Of a stretch of 64,000 nt of DNA, positions 20,004 through 31,635 are shown piece by piece. The notes beneath the pieces were generated by a model. It worked only from the letters and a program-made list of their open reading frames with translations, was not told the origin of the DNA and ran no database searches. The stretch is taken from NCBI GenBank assembly GCA_036435485.1, contig CM071599.1:205567178-205631177 (forward strand), in the 5' to 3' direction. The first letter of the stretch is position 1. Each line of letters opens with the position of its first letter. Made by a program: the position numbers and the translations under genes. The DNA is from Saposhnikovia divaricata. Its lineage: Eukaryota; Streptophyta; Magnoliopsida; Apiales; Apiaceae.

Positions 20004-22342
20004 TTGTTCGCTATTTTCTCTACGCAAGTATACGCAGTCAAAAAGCAATATAGGGAAATAAGGATCGTTCCCACGAAGACTCGGTTATTTAAGTAAATAT
20101 GTCTATTCAACAATGTTCGGTTAATTATAGAAACATGAACTAATGAATGGTTGGTTTGTTTGAAATAAACAATTAACTAATGAAATAACGACTAACGTGT
20201 TTCAAATAATATGATAAAAGCATGGGATTCTAATTTCATTATTTATTTTATTTAGAATTGATGCCTTAATTTCAAAGTAATTTTGATAATTTACGAAAGC
20301 TAGTCGGGAACACGAAACTAATATAAGCGCCTTTCAGCCTCAACTTATATCAAACCACACAAACATCCACTTAAAAAAGATAGAAGTTGCGTGGACACCT
20401 TTTATGCTTAGACCCTATATGTCTATAAGATTTGAAAACACAATTGGTTTACGAATAAATTCCTTTATTATGACTGCATAGGGTGATGTGATCCAAAATC
20501 CTACCACTTATCGTAAATGTACATGACAATTACGAACCTATGCTAACATGGCAAATTCTAAATTTCTAAATCCACTTTCGCATTCATTAGGAATTAATAA
20601 TTTAGACGTTAGCTACGCATCTAATAAATTAAATACAACCATATTAGGCAATCAAAATTTTTATCAAATTACAAATTATTAAGGCATCTAATTTCTAAAT
20701 TATTTAAATAAATCCATTAGAATCCCACGACGGCGATTAGTTCATAATCGAACGAATCGATATCATGAAATTAAATAAAAACAAAGCAGAAAATTTCATT
20801 AATTAATTATAAAATTAAAAGAGTTTAAAATTAAAATTTAAATAAAAGTAGACTAAAATAATTTTAAAATAAGAAGCAATTTTTTTGTTTTTGAAATAAA
20901 CACTAGAGAACCGAAAAAATACAAAACAGGTTTTGTAATAATAAAAAAACAAAATAAAAAATGAATGATTACATGACAAAAAAAACAAAACAGGTTATAA
21001 ACAAAAGTAAAGACACTGATTGAAAAAGTAGAAGACAAAAGGTACTAAAAAAAACTGACCTGCAGTGCACTACTTGTTCGCTATCTAATTAATTTTTTTT
21101 TTATTCAACTGGCCGCGCGTGGCACACACGCGCTCAATCTCTCATCCGCGCGTGTGCTGCACGCGCCTGAAGTTAACAGAAAATTTCTCCCGCGTGGTCT
21201 TCAGCCTTGCTTCCTGCGACTGGCTTTTGGTTGGCAGCGGTTGCATGAGTTGTTTTACTCGTTTTAAAAAAAAAAAACAAGTGAATTGCTTTAAGAAAAA
21301 TAATTCGAACTGTTTAACTTTTTAATAATATAAATTTATACTAATATTGCAAAAATTTAAAATGTATAAAATACAATAAAATTACAGAAATTTAAATTGT
21401 ATAAAATATAATAAAATTTAAGAAATTTAAAATATATAAAATAACTGTATGTAAAAGAACTGCTGAAATTAAAATACAGGAGGTTTTGCTTCAGAGAGAG
21501 AATGATTGATTTTCTTCCCTGGTGGTTTTTTCAACCTATGCCAATTCACTCATATATATAGAACAACTTAGCACACCTAATACAATTTTTCAAAGTCAGC
21601 TGTGTAAAAGTCTAGCTTGCCTAATTTCTAACCACTCTCCTGAAAATTTCACACGCTTCCAGCAACTTGCCCTTTTTTTTCTCCACGCGGTCGTTGAATT
21701 GTAATATTCAGCTCCGTAGAATTGCTTTTTAACCCGCACAGCTTATAATCTTTAATTAATAAATAATTATTTTAATCCAGAAATTATAAAAATAAATATC
21801 TAATATTATTAGATATTTATAAATATAATTTTCTAAATTAATAAAATTATTTAATAATATAAATAATTCTTTATTGTCTAAGCTGCGGTCTGGTCGTCTG
21901 GAACCGGACTCCTTTTACTTAACAGAAAATATATCAATTCCAACCGGGGTTCCAGCTTTAAGAAAATATCACTTTCCATATTCTTGTGATAATTCTTATT
22001 TCTTCATTGCTCGTCCAGATGCAAGTTACGATCTCTTGAGGCTCTAAGATCGGACTCCTTTTGCTTAGAAAAAAATATAACAATTCCAACCGGGATTCCT
22101 GCTTTAAGAATATATCACTCAGAAATCTTTATGATAATTCTTTTTCCTCGTAGCCAATCCATCTGAGCCATAATTCCACCGTCTTTTAACCTTTTATTGC
22201 CAGGATACCTGAAGCTGTGAGTTCTGCACCACAAAGACTTGAAACAACATAAAACTAATTAAAAGACACAACATACTTAAGGCTAAACCACCAATTTAGG
22301 TCCATTTAGCGCATAATAAGTGGATATAAAATCCACTTATCA
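20004..22342 (-). repeat. Athila 5' LTR
   Basis: The promoter-bearing LTR in the minus-strand sense, 2339 bp. By eye it differs from the other LTR at about five bases (for example CATTGCTCG against CATTACTCG) and in a few A-runs. Confidence 0.95.
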
Positions 22343-22350
22343 GATACCAC
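22343..22350 (-). pseudogene. Plastid L3 exon fragment, first codons
   Basis: On the minus strand the intron end CTTACCAG is followed by GTGGTATC, which encodes the first residues of the exon (GGI). The exon continues at 10547 once the Athila element and one copy of its GATAC duplication are removed. The intron upstream holds two copies of the palindrome and 21-bp repeat module. Confidence 0.8.
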
Positions 22351-22481
22351 CTGGTAAGAAAAAAAATACAGAAGGTCGGTTCTGATACAAACTCGATTAT
22401 TATAAATGAGTAAATGACAACCCACCTTGTTGCTTTTACATTGAGACAGACATATAATTTTATACTTCTAAAGACAATATG

Positions 22482-22680
22482 ATTCTCCGTAGAGCAGGCC
22501 CTGTAGGGGCACCCATCTTGATAGTCAGATTTAACTATTTTTATCAGTTGCAACCTTTGCAACCATGTCTGCAACTTCTGAAACCTTGTTTGCAACTTCT
22601 GCAACCATGGTTGCAAAGGCTGTAACCATGGTTACAGAAGTTGCAAACATTTTTGCAACTTATTTGTATCAGTTGCAACT
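22482..22680 (+). repeat. Palindrome plus 21-bp minisatellite module, copy C
   Basis: ATTCTCCGTAGAGCAGGCCC, TGTAGGGGCACCCATCTTGA and TAGTCAGATTTAAC match copy A, followed by TGCAAC units with 9/12-bp alternation and a CAACCATGGTTG palindrome. It lies in the presumed intron of the L3 fragment. Confidence 0.75.
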
Positions 22681-22732
22681 TATGAAAATTCACATTAGAC
22701 ATATTATTAAAATTAAAATTGCACATGTTTCA

Positions 22733-22930
22733 AGATGATTATACATGGTTGTAAAGGCTCACACATGTCATCCATATACTTTTATATTTCGAAAGACAAT
22801 ATGATCTTCCGTTGAGCAGGCCCCTACCCATCTTGATAGTTAGATTTAACTATTTTTATCAGTTGCAACCTATGCAACCATGTTTGCAACTTCTACAATC
22901 TTGTTTGCAAAGGTTGCAATTGATAAAAGT
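22733..22930 (+). repeat. Palindrome plus 21-bp minisatellite module, copy D
   Basis: Starts with ATTATACATGGTTGTAAAGG and GGCTCACACATGTCAT, like copy A at 7745. The palindrome has lost its right arm (GCAGGCCCCTACCCATC). About six TGCAA units follow. It is a direct neighbour of copy C. Confidence 0.75.
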
Positions 22931-24250
22931 ACTTCACATAATTTTAAAGCAGTAATACTATGCAAAAGGCTGTCCGTTCTTAAGAAAAAATCACAAGGCT
23001 GGCTTTGAAAGGCCAGACACACTCAAAAACAAGAAAAACATACCACTGAATACATAAATAATTAACCAAATTTCAGTTAATCTAACTCATTTATTTGTAA
23101 ACTTGAAGCTTGCCTCAGAGGTAGTGACAATATTAGCATATATCATCATCATTTGGTCTCTAAACATACTTGCATATAATGCACCATTGGCAAACCATAT
23201 AAGAAGTATACATAAAATTAGACAGAAAAGGAATTCCACAAAGCAATTACACACGATGAAACATTCAAAAGTGACTAGAGCCTCAGGTTCGATGATTCAT
23301 GTTATTAAAAAAATTAATCATTATAAAATTTCATAATATCTAATTGCATCACTGGCTCATAGCATTAATATAATTACAGTGCAGGAAGAAATTTCATGTT
23401 AAGGCAAGTGATTCTGTTAGAAAGGAAAATAATTTGAGAGTGCATCAAAGAGATTCCCATCGACAAATCATCACACAAACCCAAAAGGGTTTTCTGATGT
23501 CTCTGTCTAGTTATCATCATTTGCACAAATTGAAAAACTAACAGCTCAATCAACCATTAATAAGAAATTCACTTCTAGATACAAAATCAACAAACATAAT
23601 TTAAAAAAAGCTGAATTGTGAGCAACAAATGAGCCTCAGATTTAGTTGTTTTCACAGTAGAAATACTCAAAGTATATTTATAAACCATCATTGACAGGCA
23701 CACATTTTATCACTTTAACAAACGATCAAATTAGTCTAAATAAAATCATTTAAGCATTAAAATCAGATTTAACCTCGATAAATCAGATTGCATCAGAGAG
23801 ATTCCCATCTCTTTGGACTTGTCACCAATACCCTGGACTTGTTAATTAGGGATACAACTTCATCTACTGCCAACTCTCAAGTGGTTCCGATGAGAACTCA
23901 CGACCGCCATCGATTGAGAAACTGCCCCTGCTGGGCCTGTTAGGAGATGCTCGACTGAATCAATTGAAGGAGATGGTCGCTAGTAGTAACTGTGGGGTGA
24001 CTGCAGTTGCTGTCGGCGATGAAGGTCGGGGAGGTGGAGGTCGAAGGTCGGCAAAGGTGGTGATGGATGGAGATGAAGGTCGAAGGTGGGGTTTAGGAAT
24101 TGAGTTTGAGATATGAAGCTGAGAGATAGATGTACCGTACTTTTAAAAAGACTGAACTAATGACCGTATTTTCATAATATTAGAATGTTGGCTATGTATT
24201 TTTAAAAGCCCAATAGTTAACATGGGTAGTTTTGAAAAAGACCCATTTTT
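22931..24250. other. Low-complexity spacer with one isolated palindrome copy
   Basis: No convincing gene. At 23923-23939 the GC palindrome appears again in inverse orientation (TGCCCCTGCTGGGCCTG) without the minisatellite. The stretch 23880-24115 is GC-richer than its surroundings and contains GAAGGTCG-type short repeats; on the minus strand it looks like a 5' leader, perhaps the lost first exon of the L3-related fragment, but I cannot support an ORF. Confidence 0.4.
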
Positions 24251-26339
24251 TTTTTATAATGGATGTTCAACGGATACATGACTTGAGTTCAACGTCATCT
24301 GTTGAACAATAGTTATGCTTGTGTTTAATTCAAATATATAAAATAATTTTACATTTGTATAATTAGAAAAAGTGTATTAATTAAACTAATAATATTTCAT
24401 ATTTCTATACCCTAATTGGGTATTGGTCAATCCCGTAAAGATAGTTGAGAATTTTGTAATACATGTTCAAGAAATTTTGAACTACGATTCAACACACCAT
24501 ATATTAAACAAATAAAATTTCATATGTTTAAACCCTATTTTAATATAGGTGAACCCCAAAAGGATTTTGAATAATTAAATTATGTGTATTCGATAAAATT
24601 TTAACTATTACTTAATAAATTATGTTGAATTGAAGTTACAAATATGTTGAAAAAAAAGGTTTGTAAATTTATATTTTAAAAAAATTTGTATTTGATCCTG
24701 ATCCTACGTACATATATCTATACATATATCATGTTTTTAAAAAAGAATATTATTATATATAGGTTAATAAATTTTATATATGTATTTATCTAAAATAATT
24801 TCATTATTTATTAAATATATAAATTATTTTTTTAATAAATATTAAAAATTGGATCGGATCTGAATATCCAAATGATGCAAAGTTACAAATACAAATTTAT
24901 TTAACTTATATAAAATGATATTTTTTATTAAAATATAATATATGATCTAAAATATAAACAATTTATCTCTCACCAAACTTTGTACTCAGGAAAACATGAT
25001 CGAAAGAGAATTCACTATTTCTAAAAAAGCTACACATTTCCTAATCTCATATATTAGGAAAAAAGAGAAAAGACCACAATGGGTTGGTGATGGTCCACAA
25101 TACCTTCAATCAACTTCCACAAGTATCCAAATCTGAATTTTAAATCAATTCTTTTGGGCCACAGAGAGATAAGCCCATGCCCCCACTCGGCCACTATGTG
25201 TAGGAGTAATAATAAAACACCAGCCGAATTTAGCAAAAAAAGAACACCTGCCAAACGCGTCCCAGTGAGTCCATTGCCAGACCATCCACGTATATCGGTA
25301 CAGCCTACTACAGCCTTCGTGGACGCTACACCACCTCTTAAATTTATGCGGAAATGTAACGAAAAATTTAAAAATTTAAATTTGAAAAAATAATTTGTTA
25401 TTTTCCATATTTCACGATTTTGTTTTTTACAATATATTTGGTTCATTAATATATAAAATGTAATATTTGGCAAGGAAATTTTATTTCCAAAATTATCTGT
25501 AGTATTTCGTATCAAAATAGGCAATAGACTGTAAACATAGAGTTAAAATATATTACAAATAATTTTGAAAATTAAAAAAAATGTATTTAAAATAACATTT
25601 GAATAATGTTACATATCCCGAAATTGTTCCTGAAAATATTCCACGTGGCGTAATTTTATTTGTGGAATTCATAATTATGCACGAGTGATTAATCTCATTT
25701 ATGAGAAAATAGTCGATAATATTCTGACAATTCAGCATTTGGAAATTTTGGAAAATGCTAAAGGTCTCAAATTGGTTCCCAAAACAGATCTCAATTGTCA
25801 CGTGTCATGAAATGATTGGCTACTATGCAAAAAATAATCATGGACTCCTCTGCCTTCACATGAATTTCTTTCAATAAAAATATCCCAAAATGTCAATTAA
25901 TTAATAACATGTCATTTTGTAATAAATTTTAGTATCCAATTTGATATCACTAGCACTACTTGGGAATTTTTTTGGGTGATAACTCTTTTATTGTTAGTCA
26001 AATATTTTTGAATCAAACTGATTTTATTTCTAATTCTGCAAATTTCTAACACAATTTAAAATTGATGAATAAAATAATGCAATACCAAATGGATGTGTGT
26101 TCTTGCGCAGAAGCCAGAAGAGTAGCGCACGTTACCCCTGGTCCCGCACCTCATTTCATTATTTATATTTATCTCCCACCGTCCTTTTCACTTTTCACAT
26201 TTTGCATTTTATTTTCATGATAATATATATTTTTGATTTTCAATTCAAAATTGACAGTTGATTTATGTTGCACAGTTCCAGACAGGTTGGTGGAAAGACA
26301 TTGCGATTTTCATAATTTCATGGTAAAGAAATACTTCTA
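24251..26339. other. AT-rich intergenic DNA
   Basis: Long A/T runs and no recognisable gene or complete element. A 156-codon open stretch on the minus strand at 25054-25524 has no recognisable motif and crosses a change in base composition; I do not call it a gene. Confidence 0.5.
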
Positions 26340-28248
26340 TCTATCTATTACTATATATTATACATCAACACAAGGGTAAAATGTTCCCTTTTAATTGCTG
26401 TGAAATTACTGTTTTGCCCCTATTTGTTGAAAATTAACAAAAGTGCCACCCTTTTAATATTTATGTAAAAATTAGTTGAAATTATGTTAGTGTTTAGAAT
26501 CGAACCCCTGACCTTCTACTCTTAAACTTCTGCCATAACCATTATGCTATACTTAGTTTTGAGTATATTTTAAAAATCTTATTAGATAAACCCCTTTATC
26601 TCCTTTTGTCCCATTTTTTTATTTCAACTATATATTAAATCTCAATACAAGTGCAAAAAGTGCCAATAAATTGGTTATGAAATTACTATTTCACCCTCAT
26701 TTTTAGGAAATAACAATTGTGCCACCCCTTTAAAATCCATGTAAAAAATGGAAAAATTTGGGTTAGATTTCGGAGTCGAGCCACAAATCTCGTTTTAAGA
26801 GGTTCATGATACAGTCACTATATTACATTATTTTTCGAGTTTCCTTAAAAATCTTATAAGATATCACGCCATTTTCACTTAACTTATTTTCATTTTTGTT
26901 TTCACTTTTAAGTAAATAAAATGTTAGTTTGCATTATTTATATAATTTCATTTTTTCAGTTTTCTTAGTTTTATTAATCTATATACTCAATCATCTTATA
27001 AATTTTAATACACATGTATGTTTTCGATTAAATATATATTAGATATGTTATTTATAATTCACATATTTATATTATATTATATATCTGATCATACTTTATT
27101 TGAATTAGTTGATAATGGACACCTAAAAAATAATATTGAAATTTGATCAAATATAAGGAATATAGTATATGCAATGTATTTCAATATTCATTACTTCTAT
27201 CATTCTAAATTAAGAAAATTAGTTTTAAAATTATTTTTAAATACAATAATCATGCTTATATATTCATCACATCCGTTTTTTTAATAATTTTCTTTTCAGA
27301 ATGTACACATTAGTTGTTTATATTTTCTAAAATAATCTACACTTTGTCATTATAAATGATTAACATGTAAAATAAAATGTTAAGATGAAATTCTTGGTTA
27401 TACATGAATGTTACTAAGTCTGGATTTAAAAAAAATCAAAAACATTTATCTCTATGTATATATTAAATTATTGAAATAAAATACAATTTAGTTGGAAAAA
27501 AGTTTTTTTTGGTTAACCATATATCTTCAAGTTTACATTTATTCTGAAAGAATGTGATTGTTTAGCAAAATATTACGTAATACCTAATCTCCTTTTGGAT
27601 ATACTATTAAAAATATTACTAACATAATATGTTTCTTCCAGGTTGATCTGATGTAGAATGATATGAACTATATTATTTGTTTACATGCCATTTTTTTCAA
27701 ATTCTTCGTTGCAACCTCAGTCTATTTCCTCTAGGAATTTTGATTTTGTACGTTGATGACCGGTGTGAGAACATGCATTATAGACTTGCAATAGAGATGA
27801 CATTAACATATTTCACGGGAAGCAAAATCTTATAAGATAATTCACGTCGTTTTCACTTAACATATTTTAATGAGTATGCTACCCCTTGCGGCTAATTGTG
27901 GATGGTTGTAATTGTGTTGACGGTTGTAATCGTGTTGATATGGAAAACAATGTATATCACTATGGAAAGACAAAAATAATCATCTTACTCTCTCAAATTA
28001 TAATTACACGATCCCCGTTCATAACTCAAAATTGACATCTTACTCAACAGTATTATTATTGGCGTGTATATACCGTCCTTATTGACTTACATTATTAACA
28101 CAGATCACTACTCATATAGTCATATTACAATGTCATAATTACGAGTTTCAGTCCAAAAATTATTAAACTAACCGCTACCTTCTTTTTTAGAACAAAAATT
28201 AGAGGCATTTACATAGAGGCCCGTGCCTTGCACGGGTTGTTACTCTAG
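26340..28248 (+). mobile_element. Non-autonomous Helitron
   Basis: The right end has the Helitron signature: a 7-bp stem (CCCGTGC, loop CTT, GCACGGG; 28220-28236) followed by TTGTTACT and a terminal CTAG at 28245-28248, with a T next to it. The left end is TC-type, TCTATTACTATATATTA preceded by A; TC at 26340 or 26344 is possible because of a short TCTA repeat. There is no Rep-helicase ORF, so it depends on other copies. The first 560 bp contain two diverged tandem copies of the left end. Confidence 0.85.
26344..26890 (+). repeat. Two tandem copies of the Helitron left end
   Basis: ACTATATATTATACATC, then ACACAAGGGTAAAATG and GTGAAATTACTGTTTTGCCC at 26350-26420 are echoed by ACTATATATTAAATCTC, AATACAAGTGCAAAAAG and ATGAAATTACTATTTCACCC from 26624. 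Each copy contains on its minus strand a tRNA-like A box and a B box (GGGGTTCGATTC in the first, GGCTCGACTCCG in the second). Confidence 0.7.
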
Positions 28249-28402
28249 TATTTTTAATATACATGAAAGTAAAAGTAATATTATTTTAATCAAATTACAT
28301 TATAGCTTAAATATTTTAAATCATAAAAGTGAATTAAATATTACAAAATACTGTAATACATAGAATTTTTATTCATTTTACTGTAGTTGTTTACAAAGTT
28401 GA
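28249..28402. other. Short AT-rich spacer
   Basis: No feature between the Helitron end and the next LTR. Confidence 0.5.
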
Positions 28403-28793
28403 TGAAAGAAAAATATGTGTATAAATATATATAACTTACTTACTACAAAGAAAAGTTGAAACTGAGGAAAGGGGTTCCAATAAGAGCTAGGAACAAGCAA
28501 TGTTTGGTGTCCTTTTTCATTGAGAAATACCTCACTATTTATAGGCATGCTTAGCAATATTTCCACCCCCTTCAAGAAGTAACCGCCCCATGATTGTCTC
28601 CATGTAATAAAGAAAATATTTGTAACTCCTACAATATTTATTATTGTAACTCCCACAATAATAAATATTGTAACTCCCACAAATATGATTTGTAACTCCC
28701 AAATCAAATATATTACAATAATTATATTTGTAACTCCACACAAATTATTACATTATATAATTTATATTTTCAAACTAAGTCAAATTTACAACA
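28403..28793 (-). repeat. TR-GAG 3' LTR
   Basis: 391 bp, contains four TGTAACTCC(C/T)ACAA-type repeats at 28620-28740, which also produce long hydrophobic but meaningless ORFs on the minus strand. Confidence 0.88.
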
Positions 28794-29086
28794 TCTCCCA
28801 CTTGACTTATTTGATAAATATACATATATCTCCCACTTTTCTCATAACATCTCAAACTTACATGTCATATATACACATGTAATATTACACAAAAAAAATT
28901 TAAACAAGAAATCCGTATATTATTATCATTGATCATACTTCAACAAAAAAAAAACTTCAAACATCTCAAACATTTCACGGGCTCATACATGCCCATTATT
29001 GACACACTCAAAACACAATTTAATTCTTAAAATGACTCATGATCGGGCCCACACTCGCCCATTATTCATAAATTAAAATTACATAT

Positions 29087-30349
29087 TCAAAGCTTAAACA
29101 ACTCATGATCGGGTTCATACTTGCCCATAACATACACCTTCTTATCCTTTCCAATCGAAACTCGATTATTATAAAATCGCACTTCCAATCCATTCTTGAG
29201 CAGTGCAGGAATAGAAACAAGATTGCGCCTCATTCCAGGAGCAAAGATCACATTCTTGAGGACCATCACACTATCCCCAAGATCCAACCTATAAGAATCA
29301 ATTCCCACAACATCCAAGTAGGTGTTATTCCCCATAAAAATTCTTTGTTCACCCTTCTTCAACTCCTCAAACTCGGTCAAGCCTTGCTTAGTTTTCGCAA
29401 TATGGCGGGTTGCTCTAGAGTCAATCCACCATCCATCAATGTCTGTGGCCACATGACCAGCATTGCATTCAATAACCCCAACAAACTCACGTTTGTTTTT
29501 CCCCTTTTGATCTTGACTTTTGCCATCATCTCCTTGTTGATTCTCGGGACATTCATTTTTAAAATGTCCATACTTTCCACAAGCATAACAACTTCCAAGT
29601 GGAAACTTCTTCTTTTGCTGATGTGGCTTAAAAACTCTTCCTTTCGAAGGACCTAGTCTTCCTTGTCCCTTGTTTTGATAGCTTGATTTGAACTTTGCCT
29701 GTGCCAGGTTGAACCCCTCTTCTTGAGCCAAGTTCAACTCCAAATGCTTACGGCTATTCACCAAATCATGTTCCATAGCCAAAGCCGCCGAAAGCTGAGA
29801 TGCACTTTTGATAGTTCCATTCAACCTCAAAGTTGTTGCAGCCATATTAAGTGAGCTTGGTAGACTATTCAAAATTCCAGCAATTTGCATATTCTCGGAA
29901 AGCTCATTTCCCGCTGCTGCCAAATCCTTGGCCATCACTAGCATCTTGTTGCAATGGTCAATCACATTATCGCTCTCACTCATCTTGCAAGTATTGTACT
30001 TGTGCAAAAGAAGTTGCACATTCACATCGGAAATGGCATCATATTTTTCTTTGAGGGAATCCCAAAGCTTTTTGGCACTTTCATACGTCTCAAACACCTT
30101 GATCAAGTTGTCTTCCATAAACATCAACATGAGACTCTTCGCCTTTTTGTCACAAATTTTCCATTGCTCGTACTCCTCTTTTTCAGCATCACTAGGTTTT
30201 TCTTCCAAAGTAGGACCATCTTTTTCAATGGCACTTTCCAAATTATCATGAATCAGACCATATCTAATTTTTCGGCTCCACATATCATAATTTGTGTCAT
30301 TCAATCTTTCGATTTTCGCCAATTCGGATGCAATCAATTTGCTCGTCAT
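29087..30349 (-). CDS. Gag with truncated, mutated protease
   Basis: 420 residues. The N-terminal part is a copia-type gag (IERLNDTNYDMWSRKI, KKLWDSLKEKY, LLHKYNTCKMSESDNV, ILNSLPSSL). A CCHC zinc knuckle, CYACGKYGHFKNEC, is at about residues 252-265. Then comes the beginning of an aspartic protease, WWIDSRATRHI: the active-site triplet DSG is DSR here, which should abolish catalysis. The ORF ends DHELFKL soon after the protease, where other elements continue into integrase. It is the sole gene of the element and is uninterrupted, which suggests that gag function was kept. Confidence 0.88.
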   Translation of the reverse strand: MTSKLIASELAKIERLNDTNYDMWSRKIRYGLIHDNLESAIEKDGPTLEEKPSDAEKEEYEQWKICDKKAKSLMLMFMEDNLIKVFETYESAKKLWDSLKEKYDAISDVNVQLLLHKYNTCKMSESDNVIDHCNKMLVMAKDLAAAGNELSENMQIAGILNSLPSSLNMAATTLRLNGTIKSASQLSAALAMEHDLVNSRKHLELNLAQEEGFNLAQAKFKSSYQNKGQGRLGPSKGRVFKPHQQKKKFPLGSCYACGKYGHFKNECPENQQGDDGKSQDQKGKNKREFVGVIECNAGHVATDIDGWWIDSRATRHIAKTKQGLTEFEELKKGEQRIFMGNNTYLDVVGIDSYRLDLGDSVMVLKNVIFAPGMRRNLVSIPALLKNGLEVRFYNNRVSIGKDKKVYVMGKYEPDHELFKL

Positions 30350-31080
30350 TTCAATCTATCAAAAACAACTTAACACTGATTAAAAAATGTAAAGATAGAT
30401 AAGCCACACATAAATAATGTCATGCTTCAAAAAAAAAAAAAACTACGGAAAATTGATATAAAGATGCTATACATTACAGATAAAAAGAAACGCAACTATA
30501 ACATTTGCGAACAAAAAACAATTATGTAACAATCAGAGGAGTAATACTGACGTCTAGAAAATTTGAGGCTAAGCAACAGGATAAATTTATTACAACAATA
30601 AAAAACAATTAACATTACCGATAGTTTGATACTAACACCGCTGAAACAAGGACATATATAAATGATATAGTAAAAAAAATTAAAAAAAAATTGCACAACA
30701 GGCGGTACACGGATGATAAAACCAGCATATGCAGTTTTGACAACGAGAAAATAATTTATAAACTATTCATTGACTGGACATGCAATTAGTGAAAAAGGAA
30801 CTCACATAAAAGGTATACAAAAAGACAACACAATATAATACTAAAAAACTTTGAAAAACAAGCAGGACTACATGAGAGCACATAAACCAAGACTGGACAT
30901 GAAGTTTAGATAAAACAAAATACTATAGTAAAAATAGACTATATGGGTGGATACAGTTCCAAACACAAAAGAGAAGTGTTTGTGTCCCCACAAAACAGAT
31001 GCAGCGAAGAACTAACCAGACAAAACAGCTTTAAGCAATTACAAGAAACCGAAAGGTACTAGCCGACAATCAAACTTTCT
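30350..31080 (-). other. TR-GAG 5' leader
   Basis: About 730 bp between the primer site and the gag start on the minus strand. A-rich, with no ORF; presumably RNA packaging and leader sequence. Confidence 0.5.
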
Positions 31081-31081
31081 G

Positions 31082-31092
31082 CTCTGATACCA
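31082..31092 (-). other. TR-GAG primer-binding site (initiator tRNA-Met)
   Basis: TGGTATCAGAG on the minus strand, next to the 5' LTR, complementary to the 3' end of initiator tRNA-Met as in most plant copia elements. Confidence 0.88.
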
Positions 31093-31093
31093 A

Positions 31094-31247
31094 TGAAAGA
31101 AAAATATGTGTATAAATATATATAACTTACTTACTACAAAGAAAAGTTGAAACTGAGGAAAGGGGTTCCAATAAGAGCTAGGAACAAGCAATGTTTGGTG
31201 TCCTTTTTCATTGAGAAATACCTCACTATTTATAGGCATGCTTAGCA

Positions 31248-31284
<37 letters not shown>

Positions 31285-31635
31285 CCGGGAACTACCCCAC
31301 ACACTTGTATGTGGGATTTCAAACCCGGGGAGATATATCGCTGAGCCCTACCACCCAGTACTCCCACGTAAATCCGAAGCTTTCGCTCCGAGGTAGGTTC
31401 GAACCCCTGACCTTGGCTGAACCAGGGAAAGGGCCCCTTCAAGAAGTAACCGCCCCATGATTGTCTCCATGGACAATATTTATTATTGTAACTCCCACAA
31501 TAATAAATATTGTAACTCCCACAAACATGATTTGTAACTCCCAGATCAAATATATTACAATAATTATATTTGTAACTCCACACAAATTATTACATTATAT
31601 AATTTATATTTTCAAACTAAGTCAAATTTACAACA
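31094..31635 (-). repeat. TR-GAG 5' LTR with a SINE-like insert
   Basis: Matches 28403-28793 closely apart from an extra block at about 31250-31433 and a 17-bp deletion near 31470 (TAATAAAGAAAATATTT in the other copy is missing). Confidence 0.85.
31250..31433 (-). mobile_element. SINE-like A-tailed insertion
   Basis: On the minus strand it starts near GGGCCCTTTCCCTGGTTCAG, carries a B-box-like GGTTCGAACC (31396-31405) and ends in a run of about 30 A (plus-strand T run 31250-31281). Comparison with the intact LTR shows that it replaced about eight bases (TCCACCCC) instead of creating a duplication. It may be a 5'-truncated tRNA-derived SINE. Confidence 0.55.

Larger units (their letters stand above)
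10553..22342 (-). mobile_element. Athila-type Ty3 LTR retrotransposon, complete and young
   Basis: An 11.8-kb element with two LTRs of about 2.34 kb that begin TG and end CA, a GATAC duplication at both sides (10548-10552, 22343-22347), a primer-binding site complementary to the 3' end of tRNA-Asp, a polypurine tract and a gag-protease-RT-RNase H-integrase polyprotein on the minus strand. The protease motif DLGAS and the tRNA-Asp primer point to the Athila/Tat side of Ty3. The LTRs differ by only about five substitutions and a few length changes that I can find by eye, so the insertion is recent. No envelope-like ORF is visible after the integrase. Confidence 0.95.
28403..31635 (-). mobile_element. 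Gag-only LTR retrotransposon (TR-GAG type, copia lineage)
   Basis: Minus-strand element with LTRs of 391 bp (28403-28793) and 542 bp (31094-31635, enlarged by a SINE-like insert), both TG...CA, a tRNA-Met primer site beside the right LTR and a polypurine tract (AAGTGGGAGA) beside the left. The only ORF is gag with the start of a protease. No integrase, reverse transcriptase or RNase H is present and there is only about 290 bp between the ORF end and the LTR, so it must be mobilised by partner elements. A clean 5-bp duplication is not visible. Confidence 0.85.

Noticed and set aside
25054..25524. 156-codon minus-strand ORF
   Set aside because: No motif, crosses very AT-rich sequence and lacks splice or promoter signals; likely chance.
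28378..28743. Hydrophobic ORF with repeated GVTNI segments
   Set aside because: Produced by the TGTAACTCC repeats of an LTR; a similar ORF occurs in the other LTR.
29808..30373. Plus-strand ORFs of 139-147 codons
   Set aside because: Antisense shadows of the gag ORF.
31396..31420. tRNA gene
   Set aside because: Only a T-arm-like B box; no cloverleaf can be formed around it. The same holds for 614-624 and 26480-26570.
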